Shown here one piece after another: positions 58,000 to 64,000 of a DNA stretch of 64,000 nucleotides (positions are counted from its first letter, which is position 1; the number at the start of each line of letters is the position of its first letter). Made by a program: the position numbers and the translations under genes. Below the pieces are notes generated by a model. The model made no database searches, was not told the DNA's origin, and saw only the letters and a program-made list of their open reading frames with translations. The DNA lies in contig SRSI01000073.1 of assembly GCA_005656395.1 (NCBI GenBank), positions 620,001 through 684,000 of the forward strand. Direction: 5' to 3'. The stretch is from Strongyloides papillosus (Eukaryota > Nematoda > Chromadorea > Rhabditida > Strongyloididae).

Positions 58000-58596
58000 T
58001 TAACAATAATAACAATCAAATGGATTATCATGAATATGAAAAACAAAGAGACCTCCAAATGTGCTAGCAAAGTATTTTGCAGGTATAAATTCGCTAGCTT
58101 CAACAACTGCCTTAAATTTCGCTTCATTGATAATTGTATGTACAAGCTGATATTCTTGACGAATAGTAATTTCTGTGTTGTTCAAAACACTATAAACATT
58201 ATCATATAGTGATTTTGCTTCTTGAGATAAACGTTGAGCTCTTGAATCTAATCTACGTTTTTCTTCTTTTTCATTTTCCAATTGATTTTCCTTATATTCT
58301 TTATATCGTTGTTGTGCTTCTTGTGTTTGTTTTTCCATAAAAGCGTCTTCTTGCTTATTTATATCAATTTTTTTAGTATCTCTCTGATTTCCGATTCTAA
58401 TAAATTCACATCGTTCATTGTATGGTACATATGAAAGAAAGTACATAACATTATCTATACTGTAACAAAAAGAACAAAAATTAAAGTAATAAAGACTACT
58501 ACATCCACTATGATCAAACCAATAAGATGATGCATAAGGAATAAAAAGTGAATAGGTAAAAGTATATAGAATAGTAAAAAAATATATTGTTACCAT
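58000..58596 (-). CDS. SXP/RAL-2 family-like secreted protein
   Basis: A 198-residue frame. Residues 1-24 are hydrophobic and look like a signal peptide. Residues about 112-165 match the SXP/RAL-2 (DUF148) pattern: a charged helix, then LDSRAQRLSQEAKSLYDNVYSVLNNTEITIRQE and an IINEAKFK helix. Members are secreted nematode antigens, some calcium- or metal-binding, of unknown function. Residues about 27-60 are Cys/Tyr/Phe-rich and read poorly; a TTTTTGTTACAG acceptor-like string sits there (about 58460-58470), so this part may really be an unresolved intron, though no in-frame donor was found. The C-terminus is rich in aromatic residues and ends DCYYC. Confidence 0.65.
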   Translation of the reverse strand: MVTIYFFTILYTFTYSLFIPYASSYWFDHSGCSSLYYFNFCSFCYSIDNVMYFLSYVPYNERCEFIRIGNQRDTKKIDINKQEDAFMEKQTQEAQQRYKEYKENQLENEKEEKRRLDSRAQRLSQEAKSLYDNVYSVLNNTEITIRQEYQLVHTIINEAKFKAVVEASEFIPAKYFASTFGGLFVFHIHDNPFDCYYC

Positions 58597-60341
58597 AGCT
58601 TATAAAAACAACCTTAAAATATATTTATAATAAAATGAATAATAACGCTCAATGGCTATAAAATAATAATTATTGATATAAAAAAATTGACAATACTTAA
58701 AAAAAATTGTATATAAAATGACTAATTAGTATGTACACTTGTTAAAAATAAGTTTATCATACATTTTTAAAAAATGGCTTTTTTATGACAGTTGAGAATT
58801 ATAAAGAAAAGCAAACATATTAGCAATATATAAAATCAATTTAATTTATATATAGTTCATTGTTTAATAACTTAAGGAATATATTATTAAATAAAAAAGT
58901 GCATTAATCGAATAAATAAAAAAATTTTAGATTTTTAAATATATTATACCATAGAATGATTTAAAAAGTAGGTTTATTTATAAAAAATAATGAGTAGTCA
59001 TTAGTTTAAATAGCTGATTAAATATTTTCTTAAAAAGATTAATATTTCAAAAAAAATTCTTATAGAAAAAATTTTAAAAATATAAAAATTATTATTTGAA
59101 TAACCAAAAATAAATATAAAAAGTAGTTGTAATTTCTACATATTTTTACCGCAAATTTTTAATATAATTTATGAAAATATTGATTAAATTTGGTTTATTT
59201 ATAACCTTACTCAATAAATTAACAGTGGTTAAGTTTAAATTTATCTTACAAAGTCTTTTCATCAAAAATTTACCTTACACTGAGAAATTTCGTTACATCA
59301 TAATTAAAGTTAATTTTTAATGTTAACTGGACTATATTTCTCAACGTTAAACATCGGCCAGCCAACAACTTATCGGTGAACTCCCACGACAACAGAACAA
59401 CTTTCTTAAAACTTTATTTCAAATTTATTTTTAGATTACAAGATATAAATATAAAAAAAAACCTTTTCAGGCTTTTCAGCAATTTCCAACTTCTGGCTTG
59501 TTAGTAGATTTTAGTTGGCAAAAATCAAAAATAATCTTTTATTGTAAGATCTTTCTTATTTATAGTCTTATTTATCATCAAATTTGAGGCCGCCGTACAT
59601 CCAATTAAATATAAATCATTTGATGATTTACTTTAATATTGTTTTAGAGATAAGGTAATGTATGTAATATTAAAAGGAAACATAAAGATTTTTGAATAAA
59701 AAATTGTATGTATGTTAAAAAAAATAAGACATGTAGCCGTGATAAAAAAGAGGTATATTTTTTATCATGATTACAATATGTTGTAAACCCCATTGAAGCT
59801 GCAGTCAAAGAAACACCAAAGGCAAAGAGGAAAAACATCTAGGAAAAAAATATATAAGCAAGACATTTTATAAATAGATATCACTTTTTTTGTTATATGT
59901 CGTAATAGACATAGTTTTTATAATTATATATACCCATTTTAAATTTGTCTCTAATAAACGTTTAATTTATATCTTATGTGTTAACTTTTATATTTAGGAC
60001 CCCTTTAGGGGTTTCACAGGGTTCATCTGGATTACAATATTTTTGTACAACATTACATTATAAATTTTTTTTAATATTTCATTGACAATTTTAGAAAAAA
60101 TATGTCATGATAATTATAATAATAAATATATTTATCATATGGGATACAAAGACTGATTTTAGATTAAATAATTATTTTTAAATAGCTTGGCAAATATTAG
60201 GTTTAGAATTTTAAAAGTGTTTTAGTAATAATAATGAAAAGCAATAATTATTTAACTTCACAAGTATGATTTATTGAAAATATTATTTTATTGTACTCAT
60301 TTTATAATTTAAACATTTTAAAGTTATTTTTGTCATTAATA
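58597..60341. other. AT-rich spacer
   Basis: About 1.7 kb without a confident gene. A 64-codon minus-strand frame (59644-59838) begins with a signal-like MFFLFAFGVSLTAASMGF and is preceded by a TTTTCCTAG acceptor-like string, so it could be one exon of something, but I cannot support a gene. A perfect short hairpin (ACCCC-TTTA-GGGGT) sits at about 59999-60013. Confidence 0.45.
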
Positions 60342-60776
60342 CACACATGAAAAAAAAGGAAACATTTTGAAAATCTATTTAAAATGCAAGCAAAATTCTC
60401 ACCTGTTAAAAAAATCAAAATTTATTCAAATTTTTAAAAAAAAACCAAACGAAATTAAATACGTTTTAAACGATAAAAAATATTTTGTTATCGCAAAATT
60501 TGGCAGTTTTTTTACAAATTTATTTATGTTTTACATTTTAAAGAAATGTGACTTTTATTTAATTTTAATGTTTTTGATATCAATCAAAGTTTTAGAATAC
60601 TAATAATATAATAAAGATTAGAAACTTATTTTAATAACTACTTAATTATTGCTTTAATTTTTATGTACCATGTAATTGCGATAAAATTAGTCGCAAATCA
60701 AGAAAATCCAAATTTTTTTAGGTAGAAAAAATTAACCACATTTTACGCAAACATGCTTCCCTACTTTTTTTGGGTG
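60342..60776 (+). mobile_element. TIR element (MITE-like), copy 3
   Basis: 435 bases. The left end starts CACACATGAAAAAAAAGGAA after a TA, with ATCTATTTAAAATGCAA following as in copy 1. The right end, reverse-complemented, starts CACCCAAAAAAAGTAGGGAA and has TTTCTTGATTTGCGAC as in copies 1 and 2. The right-hand TA reads CA here. The most diverged and shortest copy; the 78-codon frame across it is meaningless. Confidence 0.6.
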
Positions 60777-62377
60777 CAGAAGTTCAAAGAATTTTAATTA
60801 ACATTAAATCTATTTTTTAAAAGTTTAGAAAATTGCCTCTGCGGCAGCGGTCAAATATTATACGAGGAAACAACATAATGTAATTCATAAATAAAACTTG
60901 TATAATTTTTGTAATATAAATTGGAAATATATTTGAGACAATCTCATTTTCGTGAGATATGAATGACTACATAATTATTTATTTAATGTATAACAATTTC
61001 TTTTATCATTTGAATACAAATTTTCATATTTATAGAGTAAAATATTATCGATTAGAACGTGTAAGTATGAACAACTTCCACGACTTTAATTAATATTCTT
61101 CTCCACAAATTTGGCACTATTTTTATAAAATGTTTGTAAATAATTAAAATAGTTCATAGTACTAATATTTATATTATGATTTAAATATCTAAACAGTATT
61201 TCTTTATATTGATTTTTCATAACCTTTGCAGATTTTGAGAATTTTTTACATTCATTTACATTATCTAAACATATTTTAGAGGCGATTAAAGTATGACAAT
61301 TTAATAATCATCTACATTCATTTAGTTTATAAGAATTAAAAATTTACCATTTTATAAAATCAATTTTTCTTGCAAAATACTTTATGGTATTTTTTTTTTA
61401 AAATTTTTTACATTGATTTAAATTTTTAAAACTTTTAGGAATTTACTTTAGAATGATCATAAGTGAATTTCTTGTATGCAATCGTAAAGAATGATTTTCA
61501 AACAGTCATAACTGTATATAAAAATCTACAAACTTTAAATATGTTACAATTAAAAATCATTTTTTTTAACCATCATATATCATATTAATATTATACATAT
61601 ACATTCATGAAATTGATTATATGCGTTTGTCATATATTTGTGAGGTAAACGGGATAATTTATTGGTACTATTATCGAATATTAAGTTTAATTTTACAATT
61701 TTACTTAAACTCTTACAATAATTTATAAATTTTATTATCGTTGTAAAATTTTGATCTTATGTAATTTTTAAAAATTTAATAAAATTAAACTTTTCCAACC
61801 AAATTCTGTCATGTAATTCATGAACTTCAATACGAGTATTGATTTCATTGTCAAATAAATTGATTTTTTCTAGGAAAGTATTCAAATATTTATTATAATA
61901 GTAAAGTGAGATATTTTCATTGCGACATTTATTCTCGATTAGAAATTGTAATATTAAAAATATTTTAGTACGATTATAATAAAATATATTACTTTTGCAA
62001 AAATGTAGCAGGATACTTCATTTAATTCACAATCGTAGTTATTTATTATATGAGTAGTGATTTCTAGTTATTACTTATTCTCGGAAATAGAAGTATTTTC
62101 AGAAGTTATAAATCCGGATCATTTTAAAAAAATAGTGCTCGGATATATAGTTGTAACCTTGATCATTTTTAACCTTTATCATCAAAGTTTTCTATTCATA
62201 AATATTTGTTTTGCAAAAAACAAACGCTTTTTTATTTAAATTTACTTACATTTTTCTATTTTTTTATGCTTTTGAATAGTAGAATTATATCTCAATACTG
62301 TTTACATAATAAATCATTTTTTATTTAAAAGACGTTTAACCTAAACTTCCATATTTTAATAACATTCTATTATTTTA
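60777..62377. other. AT-rich spacer
   Basis: About 1.6 kb with no recognised gene; it includes the upstream region of the astacin-like gene at 62378. Confidence 0.5.
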
Positions 62378-63558
62378 ATGCTTCCAGTTTTTTTATTTTA
62401 TTTTTTAGCTTTGTTATTTCTACCACAATATGTAAGTCTTTAATAGTGATTTAATATTTCTAATCAGCTTAATGTAAGAATTGTAAAAAACATAAAAAAC
62501 CTGTATTTAAAAAACAGCCACCACCTTATGCCAAAATTTCAAAAGTTATTAAATACTATCATTCAAAGAATCTTGATAATCAAATATTTTCAAGAAATTT
62601 TAACATTATAAAAGCAAATACATGCTTAGATTTTCAAAAAACAAATAAATCTTTAAATACTATCGGTATAAATTTTTTTGAAACTAGAAAAAAAAATATA
62701 GTAAAGCTATCTGTTAGTACAAAAAAACCCACGGAAGTTTTTTTAAAAAAAAGCATATATAATAATGATAGAATGTTAAAATTTTACATTGGTTTAGCTT
62801 TAGGATTATTTCCAGAATTGAAACGTAGAGATAGAGATAATAACGTTAGAATATTTTCTGAGAATATTTTACCATCATACAGGCAATATTTTAAAGTAGA
62901 TTTTGATTACCATGGATTTTTCAACAACACGGACTTTGACTTTTCATCTATGATGCTATATGATTTATCATTTGGAACAAAGTATAGAGGTAAATCTGCT
63001 TATAAGTCCAAATTGTATCCATATTACGAAAAATCTCTTAAATTATTTCAATATTTTTCTTATAATGATTTAAAACGTTTAAACAATTTACATTGCATTA
63101 ATAATTCTAAGAAGGCCAATGAATGTAAAAATGGAGGCTATTATGGTAGAAATCGTACTGTTTGCGAATGTGTTTATCCATTTAAAGGAAACAAATGTGA
63201 AGAACTTGTTCCAAATCATCATGAATGTAGTAACGAAACAATAATCAATGCAACTTCAATTAGACAAACTAAGACAATAACAAACACAAACAAATTATGT
63301 TACTATTTTATAAAAGGGAACCCTGGGAAAAAAATAAAAATTGAAGTTTTACAATTCGAAACAAGTCACTCTAGTCAGTCCTTTGGCTTTCCTAATTTGG
63401 AAATTAAATATCGCAGAGATAAAGGAGCAAGGGGATTATGTTTATGTGAAAATACTAAAAGTATTGTTCTACCACCATTATCTAATGAAATAATAATCGT
63501 TTTTGAATCATTATACAGCATAGATAAGTTGACGTTTTCTTATCAAGAAACTAGTTAA
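62378..63558 (+). CDS. Astacin-like pseudoenzyme with EGF and CUB domains (copy 2)
   Basis: Second secreted astacin relative without a zinc site, about 377 residues. Exon 1 is 62378-62431 (signal peptide MLPVFLFYFLALLFLPQY). Exon 2 must begin after 62472, because the obvious TAATCAG acceptor at 62467 puts a TAA in the required frame; I used the weaker AATGTAAG acceptor, giving exon 2 as 62479-63558. The zinc region (residues about 117-139) reads FYIGLALGLFPELKRRDRD: the three His positions are Phe, Leu and Pro, while the trailing RRDRD is kept. The Met-turn is SSMMLYD. An EGF module (CVYPFKGNKCEE) and CUB domain (GLCLCENTK) follow, similar in style to the gene at 18113. No Cys/Lys insert. The odd acceptor leaves some chance that it is a pseudogene. 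Confidence 0.7.
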
Positions 63559-64000
63559 AAAAAGTAGGAATATTTTAAATTAAATTTAAAAGTAGACTTT
63601 TATTAAACATTTAATATAAGTCGTAAACTGTTTATTTTAATATTTACAAGGAATACATTAAATGATAATAAATTATAAAAACTATAATAATCTTTTCTCC
63701 AATATAAGATAATTTTTTAATTGTAACATATAAATTGCTTATTTTCTCAAATAATTGGCTATGTCTGAGGCAGCAAAACAAACTGTTAGATATTCCTGAA
63801 CTTGTACTGCGCGATACTACATATATTATAGACATGTGATCTATTTATCATTAACTTATTTTAAAATCACTAGGGGTTTCATAGACAGTTGAGGAAGATA
63901 TCAGGAATTGTTAAGAGATCGAAGGATAAGTATAAGTTTGTAATTTCTAATTGTTATCCCTAGGTGGCCACTAAAATTTATTTTGAGTAATCTTATATTT
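63559..64000. other. Terminal spacer
   Basis: About 440 bases to the window edge; no gene recognised. Confidence 0.45.

Noticed and set aside
59644..59838. Minus-strand 64-codon frame with a signal-like start
   Set aside because: Could be one exon of a small secreted protein, but downstream residues are low complexity and no partner exon was found.
59998..60016. Perfect short hairpin ACCCC-TTTA-GGGGT
   Set aside because: Striking in such AT-rich DNA, but too short to assign a function, with no adjacent gene end to make it a terminator or processing signal.
1..64000. tRNA, rRNA, CRISPR or bacterial operon features
   Set aside because: I looked for cloverleaf-compatible GC-rich patches (for example near 8170, 54920 and 59350) and for regular short spaced repeats and found none. 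The gene style is eukaryotic.

Overview
The window looks like nuclear DNA of a parasitic nematode, most likely of the Strongyloides/Parastrongyloides group. The sequence is extremely A+T-rich. Coding genes carry few, very short introns (about 35-50 bases, GTAAGT-like donors, TTTYAG acceptors). The gene content is a nematode mix: astacin metalloproteases, a CAP (SCP/TAPS) protein, transthyretin-like proteins, an SXP/RAL-2-like protein and nematode 7TM chemoreceptor-like genes. No bacterial, viral-genome or organellar features are seen. Genus is inferred from gene families and intron style, not from a marker gene.

Layout. 0-2 kb: a decayed astacin gene. 3.5-5.1 kb: a core-2/I-branching glycosyltransferase. 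6.1-7.9 kb: a phosphoglucomutase/phosphopentomutase. 8.6-11.0 kb: two related 7TM receptors. 11.0-15.5 kb: a divergent pair, a CDC50/TMEM30 flippase subunit (minus) and a kinesin-3 resembling KLP-6 (plus). 16.4 kb: a stub duplicated from the front of the first astacin. 18.1-19.5 kb: a catalytically dead astacin with a Cys/Lys-rich insert. 21.0-24.6 kb: a receptor-type tyrosine phosphatase whose two phosphatase domains both look dead. 25.4-26.9 kb: an intact astacin. 28.6-32.4 kb: three more 7TM receptors from two families. 35.1-39.9 kb: a transthyretin-like gene, an LTR relic and a CAP gene with a low-complexity N-terminal region. 43.6-53.3 kb: LTR retrotransposons. 54.1-57.6 kb: TIR elements around a second transthyretin-like gene, then a 174-bp tandem repeat. 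58.0-58.6 kb: an SXP/RAL-2-like gene. 62.4-63.6 kb: a second catalytically dead astacin.

The most interesting structure is at 43.6-53.3 kb. Two LTR elements (A, 46729-53296; C, about 43613-46333) carry gag and an aspartic protease, followed by a segment resembling the tail that follows integrase. They have no reverse transcriptase, RNase H or integrase core. Element A is an intact 535-residue ORF that starts inside its own 5' LTR; its two LTRs read as identical and it is flanked by a 5-bp duplication. A complete Ty3/gypsy-type element (B, 46780-51392, minus) has inserted in the 5' LTR of A and is flanked by a 4-bp duplication. A seems to be a recently mobile non-autonomous gag-protease element, and B a recent autonomous one.

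A second theme is loss of catalytic function in secreted or receptor enzymes. Two astacins have lost all three zinc-binding histidines, and the receptor phosphatase has lost key residues in both signature loops. All keep signal peptides and full-length reading frames, so they look like retained pseudoenzymes rather than plain pseudogenes. All joined gene models below are my own splicing by eye; no database search or RNA evidence was available.
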